A stretch of DNA of 64,000 nt from Tumidithrix helvetica (lineage in GTDB: Bacteria; Cyanobacteriota; Cyanobacteriia; Pseudanabaenales; Pseudanabaenaceae), in contig NZ_CBDDRA010000030.1 in NCBI RefSeq assembly GCF_965232925.1, forward strand, positions 1 to 64,000, given 5' to 3'. The notes beneath the pieces are model-generated. The model was given only the letters and a program-made list of their open reading frames with translations. It ran no database searches and was not told the DNA's origin. Positions 8,236 to 16,649 of this stretch are shown in pieces (the stretch's first letter is position 1; each line of letters opens with the position of its first letter). The position numbers and the translations under genes are program-made.

Positions 8236-11200
8236 ATGACAAAAGAGTTTCCAAACAACACATTTGAGTCAAATGCCCAGCAAGATCCTGACTCGCTTGA
8301 TTCTTTAGAGAACTTGCTACGTTTATTGGCAGATCTCAGCATCATCGAGCGTGCTAAAAGAGAAAAAGCTGCAGCGGAAATCCAGAAAGCTACCCTCCCA
8401 AACTCCGAAGCCCAAAACGTTAAAATCCCCAACGCTACACCTAAAAACTCCGAAGCCCAAAACTCCGAAGCTTACAGATCCAAACTACCAAAGCCTCACC
8501 TCCCAGAACAGAGCAATCGTGGGATTTCTAACGGGAATGGACAGGATTACCAAAGCGATCGCATGAGAGAAGCCCCCAATACAGAACCCTCTCCTATTTC
8601 TAAACTTGCAACCAATGATGATTTAGCCCGCGATCGCTTACCGATTCAGAAAGCTGAAATTCAGAACCTCAGAACTCCAGAGCAAAGCAATACAAGGAAT
8701 GCTAACGGGAATGGGCAGGATTACCAACGCGATCGCATGAGAGAAGCTCCTAGTGCGGAATCTTCTCGGATTTCCAAACTACCAACGAACAATTTCGGGC
8801 GCGATCTTCAAAGCTCTGAACTATCGCCGCGCAAAACATCAGATCGAAGAGATTCAGATCGTTCTAACGGCAATGGACAAAAACGCGATCGCAGGTCAGA
8901 AATCCCTGCGGCTCCCATGGTGGCAGAGCAAAATTCCTACCGCGATCGCATTAAAAAAATCTTGGCGATGCCCGTGCAGTCAGACTCCTCATTTCTTGAG
9001 AAGCTTCAGAATGCCAAGCTAGAGAGCGATGCATCCCCTGCCATACCAAGCTTGTTGGATGACATCAAATTCCTTGAAATCCCCAGCATTCAGCTAGAAG
9101 AGGTTCCCGCTGATTTGCCGAGTCCAACGAAGCCACCTCAAAAGCCCGTTCAAATCCCTCCGTTGGAAACTCAATCTAATATTTCACCCGAAGCAGACAT
9201 GGGCGCATTTCGTCACCTATCCAAATTATTAGGCGATCTAAATGGCTTGGATAGTACGAGAAATTTAGAAGATACTTCTATCTCAGATGAGAAACCTAAG
9301 GCGGTTGATGAGACTGCTCAGCTACAGGTTCTACAGAATATTTTAGTCGAGCCAGAATTAATTCAAGTTCGTAACTTTTTGGAAACGGTAGAACTGAAGT
9401 TAACGACCTTAGAACATCAGGTGAATGACCCCGCTTTAGAACTGAAGCTCAAAGAACTGGAAACCCAGATGAGCGACACCTCAGAGATCGGGGATATGCA
9501 GAGAAAAATGGCAGAGATGGCAAGTCAGCAAACAAACTTGTTAACCAACTTTCCCACAGAACTAGCCAATCTCAAACAGCGATTGATGGATGTCGAGCAG
9601 AATCTCTACGAGCCCGAACAACTTGTGAGTTTGTTAATGCCAGTAATTGTCGAACTGCTTAACCGTAAGGTGACAGAGTCTAAGGAGGATATTAGCCAAG
9701 CGATCGTGCCGATCATTGACAGCGTAATTTATCAACGCACGCAAGAAGATAAGGTCGCTATGAGCAATGCTTTAGCTGAGATTATTCCCGCTGCTATCTC
9801 TCAGCAGATTCAAAACTCTCCCAAAGAAATTGCCAAAGCGATCGGTCCTGAAATTGGTGCTGCCATTCAAGAACAAATCCGTCTAGATAAAGATGTGATT
9901 GCCAATGCGCTTGCCCCTGAAATGGGAGCAGCAATTAAACAGCAAATCTTGTTAGAGCGCGATGCCATGGTTGATGCGCTCTATCCTGTGATTGGGAACA
10001 CCATCAGCAAGTATCTATCGGAAGCCATTCGTGCGATCAACGAGCGTGTTGAGAGAACCTTTAGTCTAGAAGGTATGCAACGCAAGATGCGAGCTAAGAT
10101 GCAAGGGGTATCTGAAGCCGAATTGATTCTCAAGGAGTCCATGCCCTATGAAGTGCAGGCTGTGTTCTTAATTCAAAAAGGTTCTGGTTTGGTGATGGTC
10201 GATCTACAGAGAAGTAGCGACGATCCCGAAGTTCCAGCTTTAGAGTCAGACATGGTTGCAGGGATGTTAACGGCAATTCGCACCTTTGTAAATGACTGTA
10301 TTGCCCGTTCGGGTAATGTTTCTGAATTAGATGAGATTGACTATGGCGGTTCCAAAATTGTTTTAGAAGTAGCGGGATATTGCTATTTGGCAGTGGTAAT
10401 TCAAGGGGAACCCGATAAGAAATTTATCTTAAAAATACGCAATACGCTTTCGGAGTTGATTCAGAAACATGATAAGTGGATCGAGCAGTTTGATGGCGAT
10501 TCCAGCACCATTCCATCGGCAGTGTATAAACTGTTGCAACCCTTACTCGACAAGCCCGATCCCGAAAAATCCACAAAATCAAATCGAGGTTTATTGATTG
10601 TTGGGTTCGCGTTGCTGGGGCTCATCCTTGTACCTTGGGGCTTTTATCAATATCGCAGCAGTGTCGATCGCCGCCTTGAGGCAAAAACTGCGAATGCGAT
10701 CGCTTCCACCCCTGAGTTGGCGGTCTATCGCCTAAATGTAGCTGCCAATGGAGATAGGCTGCAACTCTCAGGACAATTACCCAACCAATATCTGCGCGAT
10801 CGCGCCGCCCAAGTAACCCAACGAGTCATCCTCGCCGAAAATCCCCAGTTAACGATTGATAATCAGATTTTTGCGGTCGATGTTCCCCCCGACCCCCTAC
10901 TTGCCGCCGCAGAGGTACAGCGCGTTACAGCGATTTTAAATCAGACGGCAGGAACCGCGATCGCGACCAGTTTTAAAGGAGACAAGATTACGATTACGGG
11001 CAAAGTGACCGAACCCGCGATCGCCGATCGGATCACCCAGTCCCTCGCCCAGATCCCTGGGGTTAAATACATCACCAATACGGTTACCATTCAACTCCCT
11101 GAAATCAAAACGCGCATCTATTTCTATACTGGCTCTGCCGACCTACGCCCCGAAGATATGGCAAGAATTTTGGAGGTCAGTGCCTTTTTAGAGCGCTATC

Positions 11201-11436
11201 CCAACTATAACCTCAAGATTTTGGGTAGAAGCGATCCCATCGGCGATCCGTTTTCCAACCAGCAGTTAGCAAGCGATCGAGGGCAATCGGTCTATGATGC
11301 ACTCGTTCAACGTGGTGTAGATCGAAAACGGTTACAGGTCATTGGCTTAGACCATCATCTCAATAGCACCGATCCCAAAGAACCGCTATGGATGGCAAGG
11401 AGGGTAGAATTTATGCCTGTCTTATCTGTCCGCTAA
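8236..11436 (+). CDS. membrane-anchored BON/OmpA-domain protein with possible Roadblock/longin-like segment
   Basis: This 1066-residue protein is modular. Residues 1-360 are polar and repeat-containing. Residues about 370-450 are helical, and 480-620 hold recurring units such as IGAAIQEQI. Residues about 636-745 form a compact alpha/beta region (PYEVQAVFLIQKGSGLVMV ... MLTAIRTFVNDC) that resembles a Roadblock/longin fold by eye. A single membrane helix follows at 785-806. Two BON-like units lie at about 818-865 and 897-955, and a C-terminal OmpA peptidoglycan-binding domain at 958-1066 contains NQQLASDRGQSVYDAL. The N-terminal two-thirds should be cytoplasmic and the OmpA end periplasmic, so it may couple the wall to cytoplasmic signalling. 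The next gene is a Ras-like GTPase. Confidence 0.8.
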   Translation: MTKEFPNNTFESNAQQDPDSLDSLENLLRLLADLSIIERAKREKAAAEIQKATLPNSEAQNVKIPNATPKNSEAQNSEAYRSKLPKPHLPEQSNRGISNGNGQDYQSDRMREAPNTEPSPISKLATNDDLARDRLPIQKAEIQNLRTPEQSNTRNANGNGQDYQRDRMREAPSAESSRISKLPTNNFGRDLQSSELSPRKTSDRRDSDRSNGNGQKRDRRSEIPAAPMVAEQNSYRDRIKKILAMPVQSDSSFLEKLQNAKLESDASPAIPSLLDDIKFLEIPSIQLEEVPADLPSPTKPPQKPVQIPPLETQSNISPEADMGAFRHLSKLLGDLNGLDSTRNLEDTSISDEKPKAVDETAQLQVLQNILVEPELIQVRNFLETVELKLTTLEHQVNDPALELKLKELETQMSDTSEIGDMQRKMAEMASQQTNLLTNFPTELANLKQRLMDVEQNLYEPEQLVSLLMPVIVELLNRKVTESKEDISQAIVPIIDSVIYQRTQEDKVAMSNALAEIIPAAISQQIQNSPKEIAKAIGPEIGAAIQEQIRLDKDVIANALAPEMGAAIKQQILLERDAMVDALYPVIGNTISKYLSEAIRAINERVERTFSLEGMQRKMRAKMQGVSEAELILKESMPYEVQAVFLIQKGSGLVMVDLQRSSDDPEVPALESDMVAGMLTAIRTFVNDCIARSGNVSELDEIDYGGSKIVLEVAGYCYLAVVIQGEPDKKFILKIRNTLSELIQKHDKWIEQFDGDSSTIPSAVYKLLQPLLDKPDPEKSTKSNRGLLIVGFALLGLILVPWGFYQYRSSVDRRLEAKTANAIASTPELAVYRLNVAANGDRLQLSGQLPNQYLRDRAAQVTQRVILAENPQLTIDNQIFAVDVPPDPLLAAAEVQRVTAILNQTAGTAIATSFKGDKITITGKVTEPAIADRITQSLAQIPGVKYITNTVTIQLPEIKTRIYFYTGSADLRPEDMARILEVSAFLERYPNYNLKILGRSDPIGDPFSNQQLASDRGQSVYDALVQRGVDRKRLQVIGLDHHLNSTDPKEPLWMARRVEFMPVLSVR
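8506..8805 (+). repeat. in-frame tandem repeat within the OmpA-type gene
   Basis: Two units of about 126 bp start at 8506 and 8680, which is 174 bp (58 codons) apart. Both encode EQSN...NGNGQDYQ...DRMREAP followed by SKL. A weaker third echo with SNGNGQKRDR starts near 8862. The repeat explains part of the disordered N-terminus and probably varies in copy number among relatives. Confidence 0.75.
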
Positions 11437-11570
11437 ATTGCGTGGTGACCGTCATCAAGTTGTCAATTTCCAATTCTCTCGTATCTATCAGAACTGACCA
11501 TAGCAGCCATAATCTCGATATACTGCTAGGAAGCAATATTTTACCTTTGAGGGCTGTGTAAGCTGAATTT

Positions 11571-12104
11571 ATGTCAACCATATCGAAAAAAATGTGCATG
11601 ATTGGTGACTTTGGCGTCGGTAAAACCAGCTTAATTCGCAGATTTGTCGATCGCGCCTTTAGCGATCAATATCTATCGACGGTGGGAGTCAAGATTTCTC
11701 GCAAAATGATCGAACTATCCGACAATAATCAGCAAGATAAGGTAGATTTACAGGTGCTGATCTGGGATATTGAAGGAAGCACAAAATTTAAGGCGATCGC
11801 GCCTAGTTATCTACAGGGGTCTAAAGGTGCGTTGATTGTTGCCGATGTCACCCGTCCTGAAACGATCGCAAACCTATCGCAACATATTCAGCTGTTTCTA
11901 TCGATCAACCCCAAAGGGTATGCGATCGTTGCCCTCAATAAGGCTGATTTGGTAGAACCCGAAAAGTTAGCAAAACTCTTAGAAATTTATCAGTTTTCCG
12001 ATCAAAGTCGTGTCTTGGCGGTCAAGGCAACTTCTGCGAAACTCGGTGACGGGGTCGATCAAATTTTCCACAAGCTTGCCTATAGTATGGTTCAGCCAGA
12101 ATGA
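11571..12104 (+). CDS. Ras/Rab-like small GTPase
   Basis: This is a 177-residue P-loop GTPase of the Ras superfamily. G1 is GDFGVGKT (12-19). The switch I Thr is T37 in STVGV. G3 is D66-I-E-G69, G4 is NKAD (123-126), and G5 is TSAK. The residue after the G3 glycine is Ser70, where Ras and Rab have the catalytic Gln, so intrinsic hydrolysis may be slow or may need a partner. There is no C-terminal cysteine for lipidation. Its stop codon overlaps the cyclase start (ATGA at 12101-12104), so the two are translationally coupled. The likely partner is the OmpA-type protein upstream or the cyclase downstream. Confidence 0.85.
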   Translation: MSTISKKMCMIGDFGVGKTSLIRRFVDRAFSDQYLSTVGVKISRKMIELSDNNQQDKVDLQVLIWDIEGSTKFKAIAPSYLQGSKGALIVADVTRPETIANLSQHIQLFLSINPKGYAIVALNKADLVEPEKLAKLLEIYQFSDQSRVLAVKATSAKLGDGVDQIFHKLAYSMVQPE

Positions 12105-13999
12105 ATCCCAAACCCACCAAACTGCTTCTACCTCATCATATTGAGTACCTCATCGTAGATCAGAACTTGGTGATTCAATCCACTTCGGCACAGATTGCAC
12201 GCTTTGTAGAAGTAGAAGAAGATATCGAGATCGGTCAAGATGTCCGATTAGCGTTTCCTGAACTGTTTGGCTATGAAGAAATTTTGATGGCTGTATTAAA
12301 AGGCGAGCAACCTAATTTCGAGCTAAAAGCAGTGACGCGGATCTTTGAAAATCTACAGCCAGAAGAAATTGAGGACTTTAATATTTCCTTAGGGGATGCT
12401 CAAGAGAGTTTAGACGCGTCCAATCCAAAATCCCAGATTTATATTGATATCTATGTCAATCAAGCCCGAGATCTAGCTGATGGTCTAGTCGTGTTTGTCG
12501 AAGAAGTTACCGATAAGATGACACTCGAACAAGCGCTCGTTCAAAGCCTCAATGAAATGCATCTGCTGTCAGGGGCTTTAGATACTTCCAGCCACTACAT
12601 CGAGCAGATCGTTACCTCCATGGCAGAGGTTTTGTTAATTGTTTCCCCCTCTGGCAAGATCAAAACGGTCAATCAAACTGCCCAAAGTCTATTTGGCTAC
12701 AAATCAGAGGAGCTAGTTAACCAATCCCTGTCGGTGCTAAGCAACGATCCTAGGCTGCTGATTCGAGATCTACAGCAAACTCAAAGGGTTGAAGCCGTCT
12801 GTCGAAAAAAAAATGGTGAATGCTTATTGATTTCGTTCTCTTGTACGGTTCTTAGCATGGAACCAGATAGTTTGCCTTCCTTGCTTTACATTGGTCGTGA
12901 CATTACCGATCGCAAACACCGCGAAGTCAAACTCTTAGAAAATGAAGAGCTATATCGTGTCTTGTTTGAAAGCGCGATCGGGCTTATGTTTGAAAATACG
13001 AGCGATCTGATTCAGTGGGTGACACCTGAGGGGCGGTTTGTGTATGTAAATCAGGCTTGGCGCGATACGTTAGGCTATGTGTTAGATGGTGACAGCCCTC
13101 CATCGATTTTTGAGATTATCCATCCTGACTGCCAAACAGAATTTCGCGAAAGTTTTAATGCCATTCTTGCGGGTGAGAGCATGGAGCAAATTGTGGCAGA
13201 ACTGATCGCCAAGGATGAGCAAAAGATCTGGGTCGAGGGCACCATTAGCTGTAAGTTTAACGAAGGTAAGCCCATGGCGGTATTGGTGGTTTTTCGCGAT
13301 GTCACTCCGCGTTTAAAAATTGAGGCACTTTTAAATCAAGAAAAAAGAAATACTGAACGATTGCTATTAAATATCTTACCTGCGCCAATTGTTGCCCAGC
13401 TCAAGCAATTAGTTCCCAATGCTGCAAATATTTATCCAAGTGAGGCAGTAATTGCCCAACATTTTGCCGATGTAACGGTTCTATTTGCCGATATTGTTGG
13501 CTTTACTCAAATTGCTTCTTCGCTCAACCCAACTACCCTAATCGATTTACTGAACAATATCTTTTCTGTTTTCGATCGCTTAACCGAAAAACATGGTCTA
13601 GAAAAAATCAAAACGATCGGAGATGCCTATATGGTCGTGGGGGGACTACCAGTCCCAAAACCCGATCACGTTGAAGCGATCGCGGATATGGCATTAGATA
13701 TGCAGGTGGCGATCTCACAGTTTAAACTGGCAGGCAGTCCGTTTAGAATGCGGATTGGTATCCATACTGGGCCAGTAATTGCTGGAGTGATCGGAATCAA
13801 AAAGTTTATTTACGATCTCTGGGGTGATACGGTCAATATTGCTAGTCGAATGGAGTCGCAAGGTAGCCCGCAAAAAATTCAAGTTACGGATACTACCTAT
13901 GAGCGCTTAAAAGAGCAGTATATTTTGCAAGAGCGCGGTATGGTGCGAATTAAAGGGAAGGGAGATATCAAGACCTATTGGTTGATAGGTAAAAAATAG
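12101..13999 (+). CDS. PAS-domain class III adenylate cyclase
   Basis: This is predicted to make cAMP from ATP. Residues 1-145 form a sensor domain shared with the next gene. Two PAS domains follow (about 165-270 and 290-405), with a short helical linker and the cyclase domain (about 450-632). The metal-binding residues are D464 (FADIVGF) and D508 (IGDAYM). The adenine-selecting pair is K504 and D572 (YDLWGD), and N579 and R583 are the transition-state residues. The set is complete and specific for ATP rather than GTP. No membrane helix is seen, so it should be cytoplasmic. Its start overlaps the GTPase stop, suggesting control by the GTPase or a shared complex. Confidence 0.9.
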   Translation: MNPKPTKLLLPHHIEYLIVDQNLVIQSTSAQIARFVEVEEDIEIGQDVRLAFPELFGYEEILMAVLKGEQPNFELKAVTRIFENLQPEEIEDFNISLGDAQESLDASNPKSQIYIDIYVNQARDLADGLVVFVEEVTDKMTLEQALVQSLNEMHLLSGALDTSSHYIEQIVTSMAEVLLIVSPSGKIKTVNQTAQSLFGYKSEELVNQSLSVLSNDPRLLIRDLQQTQRVEAVCRKKNGECLLISFSCTVLSMEPDSLPSLLYIGRDITDRKHREVKLLENEELYRVLFESAIGLMFENTSDLIQWVTPEGRFVYVNQAWRDTLGYVLDGDSPPSIFEIIHPDCQTEFRESFNAILAGESMEQIVAELIAKDEQKIWVEGTISCKFNEGKPMAVLVVFRDVTPRLKIEALLNQEKRNTERLLLNILPAPIVAQLKQLVPNAANIYPSEAVIAQHFADVTVLFADIVGFTQIASSLNPTTLIDLLNNIFSVFDRLTEKHGLEKIKTIGDAYMVVGGLPVPKPDHVEAIADMALDMQVAISQFKLAGSPFRMRIGIHTGPVIAGVIGIKKFIYDLWGDTVNIASRMESQGSPQKIQVTDTTYERLKEQYILQERGMVRIKGKGDIKTYWLIGKK

Positions 14000-14124
14000 A
14001 TAAGAAATAGGCAAAAAACAGATAAGAACTAAGGGGAAGGCAATTTGTCAAATAAGATATAAGTAGTAAACGGTAATAGTTTTCAATAGTTATCGCGCAG
14101 CAATGCCTGGGTAACCTATAGGTA

Positions 14125-16605
14125 ATGAAACAGTCGAGTCTTCTCAAAAAGCTTTTAGTGCCACCGCAAAGGTCATATATTGTGGTGAATCGAGATTTAG
14201 TGATTGTTGAAGAATCCTACGGCGTCCAAAGATTTGCTGGGCTCATCATTAAGGTGGCGATCGGGCAGGATGTCAGGCTTTGCTTCCCAGAACTGATTGG
14301 ACTCGAGCGCATCCTTGATGAAATTTGGCAAGGAGAGCGATCGGGTTTTGAACTCAAAAGCATCAATCGCACCCAAGTCAAAGGCGAGCCTATCTATTTT
14401 GATATTTATATTCTGAGTGCCTTTGACGCTGAAGAAAATCAGAATATTCTGATCTGGTTCGAAGATGTCTCCGAAAAAATGAACATGACGCAAAAGTTGG
14501 TGCATCGAGCCAACGAAGCGGAGCTACTATCTCACGCCTTAGCCACGACCAATGACTATATTGATAAAATTATTGGTTCGATGGCTGATGCCCTTTTGGT
14601 GACCACCACCACGGGCAAAATCAAAACCTTTAATCCAGCGGCTCAAGATTTATTTGGCTATACCCGTGAAGAATTGCAAGATCGGGCGATCGCAGAACTT
14701 ATTCTCGATACCAAATTTCTAGAATGCGTTCATCAACAACAGGCGCTCACCGACAAACATTTTCTCGAAAATACAGAAACAATCTGCCAAACCAAAGATG
14801 GCACGGATATCTTAGTTTCCTTTTCCTGCTCGATCATTCAGACCGATCAAGAGGGCATCTTTAACTATGTCTACGTGGGGCGAGACATCACCGAGCTAAA
14901 ACGCACAGAAGATGCACTCAAGCTAGCACGCCAGCAAGCCGAACAATCAGCCCAAACCAAAGGCATCTTTTTGGCAAATATGAGCCATGAGATTCGTACG
15001 CCTATGAATGGGGTTTTAGGCATGACCGACCTGCTGTTAGAAACCCCCCTTACCTCCGAGCAAAGAGACTATGTCGAAAATATTCGCTTGAGTGGCGATT
15101 TCCTCTTGAGTTTGATTAATGAAATCCTCGATTTTTCAAAACTAGAAGCAGGGGAAATGCAGTTAGAAACCATCAACTTCAACTTAATGAAATGTATAGA
15201 AGATGTGATGGAACTGCTGGCACCACAGGCTCATAAAAAAGGGTTGGAAATCAATACCTTGATCGAGAGACAGGTTCCGATCTATTTGCGCGGTGATGTA
15301 GGGCGTTTACGGCAAATTCTCACAAATTTAGTCAATAATGCGATTAAATTTACGGCTCAAGGTGAAATCATTCTATCCGTTGAAGTGCCTAATTTGCATC
15401 TTTCTCTAGAGCGCCAATCAGATCGGGGTGTAAATCAGGTAACAGGTTGCGAACTTCTATTTACAGTAACTGATACAGGTATCGGCATTGCTAAACAGAA
15501 CCAAAGCAAGCTATTTACCTCCTTCTCTCAAGTCGATCCTTCTACGACCCGCAAATATGGTGGTACTGGTTTGGGCTTGGCGATTTCCAAGCAACTTGTT
15601 ACGCTGATGTCAGGAGCAATTGGGCTAGAAAGTCCTATTTTAAACGATCGCGGCTCGCAGTTTTGGTTTAAAGTTCCTTTCTTGCGACAGCCAGCCAAGG
15701 ATGGCGATCGCTATGACATCGAAACAGCTCTGTTTAAAGGGCGATCGCTACTAGTCGTCGATCGCAATGCCAATAGTCGCAGAGCAATTTTCGAGCAGTT
15801 GACGCAACTAGGAATTGCAGTGCAGGCTGCTGACAGCGCAACCACGGCTCTGGAGATGCTGCTGCAAACCGATGGTTCCGATCGCCTCTCTAGTCAACTC
15901 AGTTATGATGGCGTTTTAATCAATTTTAAGATGGAACCATCGGATGGAATTGCACTGGGTCGTCAAATTCGTGCCATTCCCATTCTTGAGAAACTGCCGC
16001 TAATTTTGATGATTCATACGAATCAGCGCCATCTTGTCTCAGAAGCTTTAAACACGGGCTTTAATAGCTATTTGGTCAAACCACTGAAGTTTTCTCGTTT
16101 GATGCAAGCGATCGCAGATGTCTGGGAAACACCTCTATATCCCACATTGCCAGCCAGGATATATAAGGAATCAAGGGAAGCTTTCGACCTACTTTCCATA
16201 GACGATCGTAATTCTGCGCATTTGAGAATTCTTGTGGCTGAAGATAATCTTGTGAATCAAAAGGTGGTGCTTAAGCATCTAGAGCAAATGGGTTATATTG
16301 CTGAGGTGGTCAGTAATGGTGTTGAGGTACTTGAAACCATAAAAATCAAAGCCTACGATATTATTTTCATGGATTGTCAGATGCCGCTTTTGGATGGCTA
16401 TGCTACCACCCATGAAATTCGTCGGTGGGAAAATGCGAATCCTACACAACATCGAACTGTGATTATTGCGATGACTGCCAATGCCTTAAAGGAAGACTGC
16501 GATCGCTGCCTAGCTGCTGGAATGGATGACTATCTCAGTAAGCCATTGCGTCGAGAGCTGTTGCAATCGAAGCTATCTGAGTGGGCAACTCGAATTCTGC
16601 CATAA
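14125..16605 (+). CDS. hybrid histidine kinase with shared sensor domain, PAS, HisKA, HATPase and two receivers
   Basis: Residues 1-145 are clearly homologous to the N-terminus of the adjacent cyclase, with matching IGQDVRLCFPEL, FELKS and a xFDIYI-type strand. PAS follows (about 150-265), then HisKA with H288 in NMSHEIRTPMNG. The HATPase carries NAIKFT and GGTGLGLAISKQ. Receiver 1 (about 545-670) is degenerate: the acidic pair is DR and the phosphoacceptor position is N600. Receiver 2 is intact, with phosphoacceptor D750 in FMDCQMPLLDG and the SKP lysine. It is 125 bp downstream of the cyclase and in the same direction. The protein has no membrane segment. Its output partner is not in the window. 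Confidence 0.9.
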   Translation: MKQSSLLKKLLVPPQRSYIVVNRDLVIVEESYGVQRFAGLIIKVAIGQDVRLCFPELIGLERILDEIWQGERSGFELKSINRTQVKGEPIYFDIYILSAFDAEENQNILIWFEDVSEKMNMTQKLVHRANEAELLSHALATTNDYIDKIIGSMADALLVTTTTGKIKTFNPAAQDLFGYTREELQDRAIAELILDTKFLECVHQQQALTDKHFLENTETICQTKDGTDILVSFSCSIIQTDQEGIFNYVYVGRDITELKRTEDALKLARQQAEQSAQTKGIFLANMSHEIRTPMNGVLGMTDLLLETPLTSEQRDYVENIRLSGDFLLSLINEILDFSKLEAGEMQLETINFNLMKCIEDVMELLAPQAHKKGLEINTLIERQVPIYLRGDVGRLRQILTNLVNNAIKFTAQGEIILSVEVPNLHLSLERQSDRGVNQVTGCELLFTVTDTGIGIAKQNQSKLFTSFSQVDPSTTRKYGGTGLGLAISKQLVTLMSGAIGLESPILNDRGSQFWFKVPFLRQPAKDGDRYDIETALFKGRSLLVVDRNANSRRAIFEQLTQLGIAVQAADSATTALEMLLQTDGSDRLSSQLSYDGVLINFKMEPSDGIALGRQIRAIPILEKLPLILMIHTNQRHLVSEALNTGFNSYLVKPLKFSRLMQAIADVWETPLYPTLPARIYKESREAFDLLSIDDRNSAHLRILVAEDNLVNQKVVLKHLEQMGYIAEVVSNGVEVLETIKIKAYDIIFMDCQMPLLDGYATTHEIRRWENANPTQHRTVIIAMTANALKEDCDRCLAAGMDDYLSKPLRRELLQSKLSEWATRILP

Positions 16606-16649
16606 TCGCGATCGCCACAACTTACAAAAAAGGACTTTAAAAAATTATT

